A DNA stretch of 64,000 nt from the NCBI GenBank assembly GCA_020310875.1, contig MU260055.1, positions 1,030,001 to 1,094,000 of the forward strand, in the 5' to 3' direction. This stretch comes from Ceratopteris richardii (lineage: Eukaryota > Streptophyta > Polypodiopsida > Polypodiales > Pteridaceae). The notes beneath the pieces were generated by a model. The model ran no database searches and was not told where the DNA came from. It saw nothing but the letters and a program-made list of their open reading frames with translations. The translations under genes were made by a program, and so were the position numbers. Of this stretch, positions 1 to 11,944 are shown in pieces; the stretch's first letter is position 1; each line of letters opens with the position of its first letter.

Positions 1-162
1 GTGTCTTCCATGTGCGCAAGTAACTTCCACTAAAGCGATCCACTGGTACCATGTTGGAGGTTTCCATAATCTCTCTAAATATCTTTCGAATAATCTCTCA
101 ATACTATACTCAAGCAAGTATGTGCTCAAGTAACTGCTTTACACTCTCACACTCTTTGCTCT

Positions 163-200
163 TGCTCTGATATCAATTGTTGGTCTTTAAATCCAAAATT
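163..200 (-). mobile_element. Possible Copia PBS and LTR edge (remnant)
   Basis: Read on the minus strand, 163-180 gives CCAACAATTGATATCAGAGC, which resembles a Copia LTR end (CAACA), a short spacer and a primer-binding site close to TGGTATCAGAGC, complementary to the 3' end of plant initiator tRNA-Met. In that reading the LTR would lie to the right and the internal region to the left. A second similar motif (CCAACATGGTACCAG on the minus strand) lies at about 44-58. No protein-coding Copia sequence is visible beside it, so this is a remnant or chance match. Confidence 0.3.
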
Positions 201-202
201 AG

Positions 203-958
<756 letters not shown>

Positions 959-1035
959 GTTACTGGTAATAACCTTCACAAAGGAATTCTGAGTCAGCAA
1001 GAGAGAGAGACTATTGATGCTATTGTGACAGCAAG
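959..1035 (+). CDS. RGLG-like exon (first visible)
   Basis: 77 nt between acceptor CTACCAG and donor GTAAAT. It encodes 25 codons plus two bases; the residues [15 protein letters not shown] match the region just before the [10 protein letters not shown] signature of RGLG copine domains. The split serine codon (AG|C) is completed by the next exon. Confidence 0.75.
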
Positions 1036-4000
1036 GTAAATTCTTACATTTATAAGCTTCTCTATACTTAATGGATCCTTGATATTTTCTTTTGAGCTTT
1101 CACATGACCATGTACCTGGTCACAATACAGCAAATATCCCCTATCAATTGTCATGGTGGGTGTTGGTGATGGGCCTTGGGACATGATGGAAAAGTTTGAT
1201 GATGCAATACCAACTCGCAAGTTTGACAATTTCCAGGTTTGAATAGCATTTTTGAATGGTTCTTATCTACAGATTTGTAGTTTTGTTCAAATTATGCTCT
1301 TTATTTGCAAGTATCTGCAAACTTTCAAGTTGTATAAGTCATTTTGGACTATGTACTGCTATGGCAATGTAAACTCAACTTTTTTTTTCACTGTTTTGCT
1401 TTTCCTTAACAGTGCAGCAAGTGTTTAGTGCCTTAGTTGTAAAAATATCTTTCCTATACAGACAGGAACTAATTCTGTGTCGTCGCAAAAAGTTAAGTAC
1501 TCCAAGCTTATCTTGCATGCTTATTATTGGTGGGTGTAACCTTTGTATGAATTCATCTCATAAGTTACTTCAGAGTATGTATACTACATAGAGTGCACAT
1601 AAGGAAGCAAAAAGAGAGACAAACCATGAGAGAATGTAGAGCTCAAAAGCGAGTACTTCATGAAGTGGGAAAATTCATGCTGGATTAGAGTCATCTTGCT
1701 GAAGCTCTAAAATGATCAAGTGTAGAAGAGGCAGAACCCTCATTATATAGAATTCAGGAGAGGCTCTTCCTGTATACAGTATATCCAAGGTGGCATATGT
1801 TGTTTTACTTTCTTTCTTTGTTTATTTCCATGATTTTACTTTTGAATTTGCTTTTTATTGTTTTATGTCTTACGTTTTTATTTCTTACTATGTTTAACTT
1901 ATTTATCTCATTCTTATTTTTTATTTCATTCATTTTTATAAGCATGTATTCTTTATGTTTTTATACTGACATTATTCTTTTGCACAATCTTATGTTGTAT
2001 TTTCTATTGTATCTGTCTTTAAGTGTTTTATCTTTAGTTCACAAGTTCAGACAACTCTGAACTTATGAAGTCGTAGACCCAAGGTGAGATAAAGAGTTTG
2101 AAAGAAGCCATGACGGCAAAGCATACAAGTGCTAGTGTGCTGCAAAATGGAGATGTGCTCATATCCAATGATTAAAAGAGCTACAAAATAAGGAAATAAG
2201 AACGTACAGACAAATGTAAATATCTTCTCTTGAAAATGTACTTGTTGGCTTGCTGAGTTGTATAATTGCTTGGATTGCAGTTCGTAAATTATACAGAAAT
2301 CATGGACGAGTACAAAGATGCTGCTAGTAGAGATACGGCACTTGCTGTGGAAGCATTGATGGAGTTGCCTGAGCAATATGCAACAGTAAAGTGCATGGAT
2401 TACGTCGGGTACGTTTTTTTAATTTAATTTTTATTTTTATCCCCTCCTGCCCCCAAATTCCCATTTGTTAGTGATACATAGATTTAAAAATCTCTCGGTT
2501 TTTATCCAAGCCTAAACTAACATGTGCTTTTGCTCTCATATGTTATTGATGTTGAAGCTCAAAAAACTCCTAAAGAATGACCCATGCACTGGAAAACTCA
2601 CAGTAGAACAGATAGAAGTCATTCATTTATCAGAGGATGTAACTACTTTTTATGAATATCAAGGTCTGATACAGCTTCTAGTTATTCATGAAGTAGAGAA
2701 CTCAAAGTAGATTAGAATGAAGTTATAGTCAGAGACCGTAGTTGCATGTGTACAGAGAAGTTTGTATAGTGGGATATGACATAGAAGTAGAGGTTTATCA
2801 GTTCTTGACTTGTATTACAAATATCCCCTAAATCAATAGATCCCAAGTACAGTGAAGCCTGCCTTTAGTGTTTACAACATTCAGCTGCCCTCATAGCAGG
2901 TGGAATACCTCACAAAGGATGTTATGAAGCAGATATTCAAGTGATGATATTGTGCTAACTAGACTGCTACACAAAATTTGTTGCAAAACAGACATCTAGG
3001 TGTGTGACCAAGAATGTGAGAGGGGGAGGAATCCGAAGCCTGATTTGTGGAAATGTAATGGTGGGATTATGAGATATTGCTTTGGAAGTTATGAAAAAAT
3101 GGGTCTAATAATAAAATAGCATCACTTCATATGTTAGTGGTGCAGAAATGACAGGAGGCATACCAGAATCTATCTGTATTGAAATCATACTTGACACACA
3201 TACCTAAGCAGTCATGTGATTAGTCCAGATAAGGCATAAAAAAGACAACACACATTGTGTTTGGTGACATCCAACAGTGAGGAACTATTGCATAGAACTA
3301 ATATGCCATCAACTTAAGTAGGAAAGGCAGAGGGACACAAATCTATTTGAGTGAAGACATTAGTCAGAAAAATGACGGCAATATAAAAGTTTTCTATGCA
3401 TTCATTACGGTGCATATATTCACGATGGTGGCTGTTTTAGCTGGTGTAAAATCCTATAGAGGTGAAATATTTGGAAGATAAGCATTGAAACATGTCTTTC
3501 ATCATCCAGTTAACTTTATAGAAAAGCAGTCTTAACATTTAACCAAGGAATAAATTAAGATGGAACAAGAGTAATCAACAGGTGGAGCAATGCAATTTGT
3601 GAAACATGGAATGGAGTACTTTTTATGTCATGAAACCATCATGCAGGTAAGAAACTACTCAAAATGAAGTGTATATATGCCTATAACCCTAATGGGTTAC
3701 TAATCTTTGTACATTCACTTGGTAATAATTCATTATTGTGTGTTGTGCTCCAAGCTTCTTCTTCTTACTTGTGTTGTTCGCGTGTTTCCGCAGACCTCAA
3801 ACTTCAACAATCTTCATGACTAGAAGTGGCCACAATAGGTTGCTTCTTGCTCAACCAAGATACCCATGAGTTTCCAAGCATGAAGCAAAAACCACTCGTG
3901 GACTCATAGAGTGTCACAATAAACAGACCAATCAAAGTAAAAAATAAAAAGCATGTAAATTTGGCGCTATTTATCCTCCTTTAGATTAAAACAACCCAAG

Positions 4001-7000
4001 CTTTTGGATATCATATAAGTGATGAAAGATACACTTCACTACCTATGATTCTTGAACACTTTGGCTATGCATAAACATACTCTTTTGAGAGAGGAAAGTG
4101 AATATTAGGCTGAGTGATGCCCACATAAATAAGACATTGAAGAGCTTATTGATAGAGTTGAACTTCAAATGCATCTCCAACACCATGGAGATTCAATTGT
4201 AAACTCGTCTCCATGGAAGTGGCAATGGATTTATAGTCCTCAAAGCCAACACTCATGATAAAGTATCAATGTATACGATTCATTAAGATTGCATTTTGAG
4301 TCACATCTTCTAGTTAAAAGGAACAAGTAAAGGAGCAAAAAATAGAGCAAAAAGATCAAAATTTTAGAGTAAAGTCTCGCTAGATAAGGCTCTTTTAAGG
4401 CTTTGGTAAGATCTTAGTAGTTTTCATGGGCATTGATCTTTGATGTTAAATAAGTTACTCGCTATGATGTTAAAGTCTTGGAAGTTAAATAGGTTACTAG
4501 CTATGGCGTTTGAGATAAAGGATGAGGTACGAAAGAGAGTAAATGTATATAAAAAATTAACTATAAAAGATAACTTTATGTGATTAGGATCAAAGAGTTT
4601 GTCAATGTTAAATATTTAATTTTTTTCATGAGAAAGGTGTAAGAAATGCAAAAATTATAGAAACTGACTTCATGGGAATGAAGTTATCAACATGATTAAT
4701 TGTTATAAAAATTGGAACAAAAGAGTTTGTTAAGGGCAAGTATTTTAACACATGCCTTGAGAAAAGTGTAGAAAATGTGCTAACTAAATTCTTTGTGAGG
4801 CTTAAAATTTCCCATAAATCTCTTCAAACCAAGACACTAACTGAGTAGAATATAGTTGGATAGGACAAATATGAATTGGTTATATATCAAGTGGTTATCA
4901 TTATATTTTGTAACTTGATTGATATAAAAGCCTATTTATTGAGTCGGTGCTATTTTTCGTTGTCAATTAGGGTAAAAAATAATATTTTGCTTTTGAATGT
5001 CATAGTATTGAGTCGATACTATGGGATGGAAGTAGCAGAAAATCCATTTTTTGATATGTTATGCAATATTTTTTATCCAAAACTAAGAAATTTTTATCTT
5101 TATTGGCTAAGCTAGGGTTAGATGATGTACTGAAGATATATTATAACATTTTAAAGGGAAACCCTAAGGTTTTCTTATAATATGCATTCTTTCTATAACA
5201 TCTCTTCCAATATGTTTAGTTTGTAGAGAAAAATTTGGTGTTGAGCATACATTTGTGTTACTCAAATTTATCACTTTTTGAAGCTTTCATACAAAATGTG
5301 CTCCATAATTTCTTCTATCAAAACATAAAGAAGCATATGCTTATGAATATAATGATACTGAACTTCAATGTGTTTTGTTCTTCTGAGAAAAAACATTATT
5401 ATTGTTATGGAAATAACCCTTGATTGTCTTTAAAAATTAAAGTAGGTAACTTCTAAATGTAAGACTCGAAGAATACTTTAGATGGAAAAATGTATATACT
5501 TATTTATTTTCCTTTACAAGTTGAACTAGGAACAATAACAAAAAAGAAGGACGTGATATCAAAGAATGTTCTGTAAGGAAAGAACTCGTAATTACTTCTT
5601 AGTTTTATAATCTCCATCCTTGTTTTTCTCAATAGAATCAAATAGTTAAAATCATTATTGCCTTCTTGAAAACATAACTTAGTCATAGCTTTCCCTTAGA
5701 AATATCCAAATGCCTCTTTATAGCTCTTCAATGCTGAATTATTGGATTGTGCATGGTTCTACTCACTTGTGAAGCAATGTGGGGAATGTCTACTCTAAAT
5801 CAAACATAAATAAATCAAACATCTACTTGCCAAGCTAAAAGAAATGGTGTATGGAAGTGAATCATTATTAGGATTAATTAATGATTTTTTATTAGAATAC
5901 CTAGGTGTATCAATTGATTTGCAACTCTTTACCTTCAGTCCGAAACTTGGAGATTGTGATACATAAATACCTCCACAAATATTAGGATTCAAGAAAACAA
6001 TCTAAGTATCTAGTACATGAATTTTTAAACTAAAGTAGCAATCATACAACATATTTTATTGTGCTCATTCAAGATGTAGGAACAATGATTTCTTCATAAA
6101 TAATATCTTCCTTTTTTCTTTTGTACAAAAAATTATCTACCAACATTGCTTTGTATTGGTCAATAGTACCATCAACCCTTTTTTTAAACCTTAAATACCC
6201 ATTTAATATTATGGATATCTTGTTAGGTGGTAATTCATAATCATCCCAAGTTGAATTATCATCCATTTTCTTGAATGCATCATTTAGAGCACTTATCTAA
6301 CAATTTTCTTGCAAAAATCTCATTGCTAGAAGGTTGCCTTCAATTTTAATAATAATCATGTCATAATCATAAACTATACCATCGCTTGGCTCTTAAATGT
6401 AAGGTGGTCTTTGACTCAAATTTTCTAATTTGGCTTGGATTCATAATGTGCATGGTAGAGGTCTATACATTTTGAAGTACTTATGCGGAATCATATAAGC
6501 TTTCAAAATTTGTTGAATGATGAAAGATTTTTCCTCTTCTTCTTATGATTCTTTAATGTCTTTGAAAGAAGTTTGAAAAAAGGTATTGAACGTGGTTATG
6601 GTGGATGTACATATGGTAAGATGTGTATTTGGAATTGAAACATCACGTGGAATTGAGAGTAACTCCTTAAGAAAAGATCTTATAGACATAAGAGAGAACT
6701 AAGGTTCTTCAATTTAAATGATTGATTCTCAACAAAGATTGTGTCTTTATTAAAGAAAGTTCTCTTTGATTTAGGATGGTAAGGTTTGAATTTTCACATT
6801 AAGAACTAAAAACTTTAAAAGTGCAATCATTTTATTTCTTGTCAATGTTTTCTTCTAAGTTATCATGGTACACGAGCACATGCCAAAAAATGTAGTTGAA
6901 AATTGGCTTTTTTCATAATAAGCTTCATAAGGCATCTGTATCCTCTAATACCTTTGGAGGAGTCCTATTTTGTAATCATCAAACCAAAATTACTATAGTG

Positions 7001-7166
7001 GCTTATTATTGAAGACCATGTATCTAATCATCCTTGTATGTGTGTATGTATGTGTGTATGTATGTATGTATGTATGTATGTATGTATGTATGTATGTATG
7101 TATGTATGTGTGTGTGTATGTATGTATGTATGTATGTATGTATGTATGTATGTATGTATGTATGTA

Positions 7167-7201
<35 letters not shown>

Positions 7202-9290
7202 ATGTATGTGTGTGTGTATGTATGTATGTATGCATATAAGTGTGTGTGAATGTATGTATGTATGCATGTATGTATGTATGTATGTATGTATGTATGTCTG
7301 TATGTATGTATGTATGTATGTATGTATGTATGTATGTATGTATGTATGTATGTATGTATGTATGTATGTATGTATTTATTTATGTATGTACGTATGTATG
7401 TATGTATGTATGGTAGTGCAACACCATTTCTTTTTTGAGTAATCTCTTTTGTATGTTAACATTTTATAGCTTTGTTCCATAAGATCTCTTTCATATATTG
7501 AGATATGTAGTGCATGCCTTGGTTTGTACAAAAAGTTTGAGTTTTGAGTCTTATCTCATTCTTAACTCTATCAAATATTTTTTTGCAAATTGAAAATACT
7601 TTTGTCTCTCCTTTTAAACCATAAATCCATGTAAATTTTGAGTTACTTTTGCCTTTGTTTCTACACCATAAATCCATGTAAATGTTGAGGTGATATTAAT
7701 AAGAATGAAAAATGATGTATACCTCGACATGGAGTTGGTTCCCTTGGGTACACACACATTTGAATTTATGAGATTAAGCTTTCTTGATGCTCTAAAAAAA
7801 TATAACTTTGTTCAGGAAAAGATGATGCATCTTTCCAAGAATGCATTATTCACATGTGTGATGGTGATACACCTTTCTTTTGATTTAACCATATATTATT
7901 TCTTTGAAATAGTAAGATTATTGAAATTCAGATGTTTATACTTAGCATGCAAAAGATTGTTGAAAATAGCTTTGTTTCTCTCCAACGTAAACATTTGCAT
8001 ATACGTTCATCCTAATCCAAAGTAAAATGCTCTAATGCATTGGAATGGATAAGTAAAGGGAAGATACATGACTACAATTCACATTCTACTAGAAAGACTT
8101 TAGTACAAAAACCTCATTTCACTTATCATTTGGGGATAAAGATGAAATTAAGGGGAAGGAAATATGATATTCTAAATGTTCATGCATGTGTGTCATATGG
8201 AACTCATGCGAAGAAGCCATGTGTAGAGATGTTTTCAAGTCAAGAGAGGGGTTTCTAGAAAGACTAGTGGATATGAATATATAAATCTTTGCATGTTTGG
8301 TTGATTCATCGTCCTATTTGAGGTGAGACTACAATGAATGGAAATTCATAAAACCTATTATATTAAAAAAAAGGGCCCATATATAAAGAACAAACAACCT
8401 AGGCCATATCTTTAGGAGGTCTAATACAATCTAGGCCTACTTAGAGTTACTTCCAAATGTTGAAATAACTAATGATATTCTTTTCATGTCATGCTTCAAA
8501 AAAAACTTATATTAATCCAACTTCCTTCCTATAATTGGTATGAGATTCTATTTCATGGATTTCTAATCAAATTTAAGAGAAATGTGATCTAAATTAAAAA
8601 AAATTTATGGCACATACATATTAAAATCATCAATGCATACTTTTCATCTATATATTCTAAAATCGAAGGGATTGATTGGGTATTGGCTCAATTTCTCTAT
8701 TGTGTCTTTGTAGATTTTTATATGGATTAATATCTACATGAGTTCATGATTTTGATAACAATAATATTATGATAGTTGAAGAAGCTACTCTTTGATGTTG
8801 GTAGTTTTTAGTGTTATTGTGTTAATATTGACATGAAGAAGATAGAAAAACGATACAAAGCACAAAGATTCTTCAAGTAGTATGTGGGAGCCTCAATCCA
8901 TGGATACATGACAAGATTATCTATGTATGTACATATGCATGTGCGAATGCATGTATGTATGTATGTATGTATGTATGTATGTATGTATGTATGTATGTAT
9001 GCATGTATGCATGCATGTGCATATGCATGCATGCATATACATTCAGACATGGATTCGAGGTGGAGGAAAAAGGTCATGAGAGCTTAGGGTTGAGGAGAAG
9101 ACATGGATTCGAGATGGAGGAAAAATTTCATGAGAGCTTAGGGCTGAGGAGAAGACATGGATTCGAGATGGAGGAAAAATTTCTTGAGAGCTTAGGGCTG
9201 AGGAGAAGATGTTTCCAGAATAACATTGAAGCTCCAAGATAGATAGATAGATAGAAAGATAGATAGTTAGAGATAGATAGATAGACAGAC

Positions 9291-9330
<40 letters not shown>

Positions 9331-10375
9331 CCATAGATAGATAAATACATGCTTTATTTATAGCCACTCCAAATAATATTTAAGTCTAGCTGGAAAGTGG
9401 CCTAAGAAAGGTGCCTAAAATGGATTACATTAGTGATGATGTCAAGAGGGAAAAAGGGTTATAAGGCCATTCAAGTAGAAAGTACATGGGAACGCTCTTA
9501 GGCTTGGGTTAATACCCAACAATCAAGATCACAATGCCATTCTATACACATGTATATATGTATATAGAAACTTCCTAATTTTGATTGGAACAATAAAAAT
9601 GTTCATATATGGCCAATATTTTAAATATGGTTCCTTTTGTAAAAAACGTACCGAGTGTGAATCAATTCAAGCATCACAAGCATTACTTTCTAAAGCATAG
9701 GAGTATCCATCCTAACGCATTGTGTTTCCCATGATCATGCAAAATCTATCTAAGTCTTAGAAATAACCTTGGATTAGTGGTATGAAAAAAAGTGTTTGAT
9801 GCGACCTTTCTAGATTATATATGTCATGTTTTTGAAATTTACTTTAATCGTAGAAAAAAGTTTTCTTTTCTACATAATTTGATCTTAGAATACCTAATTT
9901 TTATCATACTGTAAGATGTTCAATGTATAAAAAAGTAAGATTATTTGAGTTTCATCTTTATATGATGTCCTTTAGATGTCCCATGACCTATCATTCTTTG
10001 AAGGGCATCATGTATGCATGACATATCCTCAATCCACATGTCATATTTTCCATGATATGTGAAAATCAAACTCTTGATTATAATAACTTCACCATGATAA
10101 TTTAATTCTCTATTTTGATTAGAGAAAGGTTGTGGGATTGCAGGGAAGCATGTCCAAAATACAATACCTCAATTGTTATTCCTCCTCCTAATTATCAGGT
10201 ATGAGTGTTAAATTCAACTTTAATACGGAAGTTGATGGAGGATCTGCATGTGAAAACATGAGTTGAAGTATTTGCATGGAATAATATTGAAATTTAAGTA
10301 GTACAAAAGGGCAATTGGAGCTGATTAATTTATTTTCCTTTTCAGCCTGGAGCATGCAAGAGACTTACTTCTTAA
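959..10375 (+). CDS. Copine/vWA-domain protein of the RGLG E3 ubiquitin ligase type (partial, split gene)
   Basis: Joined exons 959-1035, 1131-1236, 2281-2408 and 10144-10198 read in one continuous phase. They give the C-terminal half of a copine-type von Willebrand A domain: a segment ending [14 protein letters not shown], the family signature [14 protein letters not shown], then the [13 protein letters not shown] stretch, the helix ALMELPEQY, and a proline-rich IPPPNYQ linker. In Arabidopsis RGLG1/RGLG2 this domain precedes a C-terminal RING finger that mediates K63-linked or substrate ubiquitination in hormone and drought signalling. Here no RING exon was found; a candidate last exon (10346-10375) stops after nine codons. 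The N-terminal exons lie off the left edge. All introns are GT/AG. The third intron is 7.7 kb and full of transposon debris. It could be an active gene with a long intron, a RING-less paralogue, or a decaying copy. The coding exons themselves carry no stop or frameshift. Confidence 0.75.
1131..1236 (+). CDS. RGLG-like exon with the copine signature
   Basis: 106 nt between acceptor CACAATACAG and donor GTTTGA. It encodes [19 protein letters not shown] followed by an acidic FDD and FDNFQ, the most conserved block of the plant RGLG vWA domain. The exon ends in phase 0. Confidence 0.85.
2281..2408 (+). CDS. RGLG-like exon, end of the vWA domain
   Basis: 128 nt between acceptor TTGGATTGCAG and donor GTACGT. 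It encodes FVNYTEIM, a variable acidic stretch, then [12 protein letters not shown], the last helix of the copine/vWA fold. It leaves two bases (GG) to be completed by the exon at 10144. Confidence 0.8.
3671..3809 (+). mobile_element. Copia family-A LTR fragment (3' part)
   Basis: The stretch from GTATATATGCCTATAACCC to the terminal CTTCAACA aligns with the 3' part of the LTRs at 16770-16999 and 34286-34513, including the shared TGTGTTGTGCTCCAAGCTTC segment. The 5' part of the LTR and any internal region are missing. It is a truncated or eroded solo LTR inside the long intron. Confidence 0.75.
5795..6990 (-). pseudogene. Decayed Copia polyprotein fragment (integrase end to reverse transcriptase)
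   Basis: On the minus strand 6290-6069 reads [21 protein letters not shown], then a lysine-rich stretch and [12 protein letters not shown]. This matches the start of Copia reverse transcriptase, where the consensus has WxLVDLPxxK...DGTIDKYKARLVAKG...DYEETFAP. Further on, 5992-5795 contains CKSIDTP, like the late RT motif. Near 6900-6960 [10 protein letters not shown] and a FGMCSCT stretch resemble the late integrase EAYYGKKP...VFGC region. Several frames are needed and stops are frequent, so it is dead. The adjoining TATG repeat and the fragment at 7456-7690 suggest one element broken by the microsatellite. Confidence 0.55.
7034..7415. repeat. (TATG)n microsatellite, about 380 bp
   Basis: A long TATG tetranucleotide tract with short TG-rich patches (near 7108-7116, 7166-7186 and 7206-7216) and small interruptions such as GCATATAAG near 7232. 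It lies between two pieces of minus-strand Copia integrase. Translated Met-Tyr-Val-Cys frames on the plus strand and Thr-His-Ile-Tyr frames on the minus strand are repeat artefacts. Confidence 0.97.
7456..7690 (-). pseudogene. Copia integrase core fragment
   Basis: The minus-strand frame contains [20 protein letters not shown] followed by [14 protein letters not shown]. This resembles the Copia integrase pattern FKxFKxxVExxxxxKIKTLRTDNGGEYxSxxF, with the catalytic aspartate replaced by asparagine. It is probably the upstream part of the element at 5795-6990, separated by the TATG repeat. Confidence 0.5.
7618..7690. repeat. Two direct copies of a ~20-bp word, 53 bp apart
   Basis: ACCATAAATCCATGTAAAT occurs at about 7618 and again at about 7669-7685, both in the same direction. 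The word lies within or beside the Copia integrase remnant and is a minor local duplication. Confidence 0.7.
8951..9004. repeat. (TATG)n microsatellite
   Basis: A short TATG tract continuing into a GCATG/CATATG-rich patch up to about 9035. It resembles the larger tract at 7034-7415 and directly precedes the 54-bp minisatellite. Confidence 0.95.
9046..9207. repeat. 54-bp minisatellite, three copies
   Basis: Three head-to-tail copies (9046-9099, 9100-9153, 9154-9207) of a unit beginning GACATGGATTCGAGRTGGAG. The copies differ at only a few sites. Because 54 is a multiple of three, one plus-strand frame stays open and would give a repeating 18-residue peptide ([18 protein letters not shown] and variants). 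There is no evidence that it is translated; it lies in the long intron. Confidence 0.93.
9237..9350. repeat. (GATA)n microsatellite
   Basis: GATA/GATAGATA tract with a few substitutions (AAAG, TTAG, GACA units). It follows the 54-bp minisatellite after a short spacer. Confidence 0.95.
10144..10198 (+). CDS. RGLG-like exon, proline-rich linker
   Basis: 55 nt between acceptor GGGATTGCAG and donor GTATGA. The first base completes the glycine codon left by the exon ending at 2408. It then encodes [18 protein letters not shown]; the PPP-x-Y ending corresponds to the linker after the vWA domain in RGLG proteins. The phase match and motif support it despite the 7.7-kb distance. Confidence 0.65.
10346..10375 (+). 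CDS. Candidate last exon of the RGLG-like gene
   Basis: A strong polypyrimidine tract and acceptor (TTTTCCTTTTCAG) precede nine codons, PGACKRLTS plus an adjacent stop TAA, in the phase left by the previous exon. If real, the protein ends before any RING finger. It may instead be a cryptic site, with the true RING exon further away. Confidence 0.3.
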   Translation, partial: PGACKRLTS

Positions 10376-11195
10376 GGCTTATTTGGCAATGTCAAAGCGT
10401 TATATAAACCTAGAAAATGCTGAATTGAAATAAGATCATAAATAAAGGAATCTTGCTTGATTGTGTCGCAAAGTGCACATCGGTAAAAGGTTATATATTA
10501 TGATGCTTATTTGTAGCAAATGTATACTCTTATCTTTGAGAAATATAACAAAATTAGTTGCTTTAGAAATTTTGTTTTATAAATAATTACTATGCTCTTG
10601 TGCTCAATATTGTTATTGAAATGTCAAGGCAAGGAAAAGATGGCCTCATCGATGAAGTGAACATGTACATGGGGTTAAAAGATACATTTTGGGGATGCAA
10701 GTTCCATGGGAAGAATGTACAAAAATGATGTAATATTTGTTTTTTTGAAAAAGGTTCACAAATAATGATCAATGTCATCAGTTCTTGGATTTTACATATG
10801 GAAGAAGGTCACATATCATAATTAAATCGTATGAAGCCTTAAAAAAAAAAAAACCTATACTTGGAGGGAAATCTAAAGGACTTGTGACTCACGAAGGAAA
10901 AATGTAGCTAGATTGTATGTTTCAAGAGAAAATTGGGAAGTAGGAGAAATAATTTAAACATAATTCTACTTCATGTGGACATTCTATACATATACACATG
11001 TACTATAGAAACTCTCCCCAATGTCATCAATTTATTGACATTTCTATTTTGAGTATCTTCATTTGGTTTATCTTTGGACGAATTTTAATGTTAATTATCA
11101 ATTATAACAAATTGTCACAAGCAAGGTTTGTAGATATACATAAATAGTTGCCTTGGACCCTACACCTTGATTTATACATGTTATTTTTTTGTTGA
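10376..11195. other. No gene recognised
   Basis: AT-rich sequence with short accidental reading frames only. If the gene ends at 10375 the first part would be its 3' UTR; I see no clear polyadenylation context. Confidence 0.4.
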
Positions 11196-11892
11196 TATAT
11201 ATGTCTTTTGACTTTGATGCATTTCTTATTGAACGTGGGATAAAACATGTGTACAATGCTGTATGCACCTGAACAAAATGGAGTTGCTGAATGGAAGAAC
11301 ATGTTAGTCATGGAGATGGAGAGGTGTATGGTCAAGAGTTAGGCTTTACGACATAGTTTTTAGCTTGAGGCTTTCATGTGTGGAATATATGTACTTAACA
11401 TGTGTCCCACTAAAGCATTGCAGTCTATCAGTCCATATGAGGCTTGGCATGGTCACAAGCTATCTGTTGCTCACCTGCACGTTTTTGGTTATCTGGCATA
11501 TGCATTAGTGCCTGAACAACAACGCGAGAAATTGGATGATAAAGTAGTGAAATGTATTTTTGTTGGGTACAGTTCTCAAAGCAAGGGCTATCGTCTGTAT
11601 CATCCATAGAATATATGTGTTTTGGTTAGCCGAGATGTTGTTTTTATGGAAGATGCTATTCAACCACTACTTTCATGTACTAAGGAGATATCTGTTAGCT
11701 CCAAAGACATGTATGATACTTTGCTTCCTCTTTTTACAGCTGGACGGTCTAGTGCTGGTCCTAATGAGGCAACTTAGCCTATACAGGTTTCATGTGATGA
11801 TGTAGATCATCCCATTTCTGATGCTGATTTACATGATGCACTTGTTGATGAGAGAGCTGATATTGAGGAGGCAAAAACTATGCCAAAATGGT
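11196..11892 (+). pseudogene. Copia family-A fragment: integrase C-terminus and linker to RT
   Basis: Sequence from DFDAFLIERGIKH through the APEQNGVAEWKN motif to the VFGYLAYAL/KCIFVGYSSQSKGYRLYHP block, then SRDVVFMEDAIQPLLSCTKE and an acidic DADLHDALVDERADIEEAKT tail. It is collinear with 19250-19945 of the element at 16770-21041. In-frame stops (TAG near 11340, TAG near 11608, TAG near 11776) and a frame change near 11277 kill it. It stops abruptly at MPKW (about 11892), where Gypsy sequence on the other strand begins. Confidence 0.85.
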
Positions 11893-11944
11893 GTAATACC
11901 TTGCTTGGTTGGTGCATGCTTGTTGACATACCTAGCTTGGTGTA

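Larger units (their letters stand above)
2409..10143. other. 7.7-kb TE-filled intron of the RGLG-like gene
   Basis: Bounded by donor GTACGT and acceptor GGGATTGCAG; the flanking exons restore a glycine codon across it. It contains a family-A LTR fragment (3671-3809), decayed minus-strand Copia sequence (about 5790-7690), tetranucleotide repeats and a 54-bp minisatellite. I recognise nothing in 2409-3670, 3810-5790, 7693-8950 or 9360-10080; several short AT-rich reading frames there look accidental. Confidence 0.65.

Noticed and set aside
1797..2060. 87-codon hydrophobic frame resembling a membrane protein
   Set aside because: T-rich intronic sequence; Phe/Leu composition follows from base composition and it lies between well-supported exons.
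6993..7442. Tyr/Val/Cys/Met or Thr/His/Ile repeat frames, up to 134 codons
   Set aside because: Translation of the TATG microsatellite on both strands; the cysteine spacing is a by-product of a four-base repeat, not a cysteine-rich peptide.
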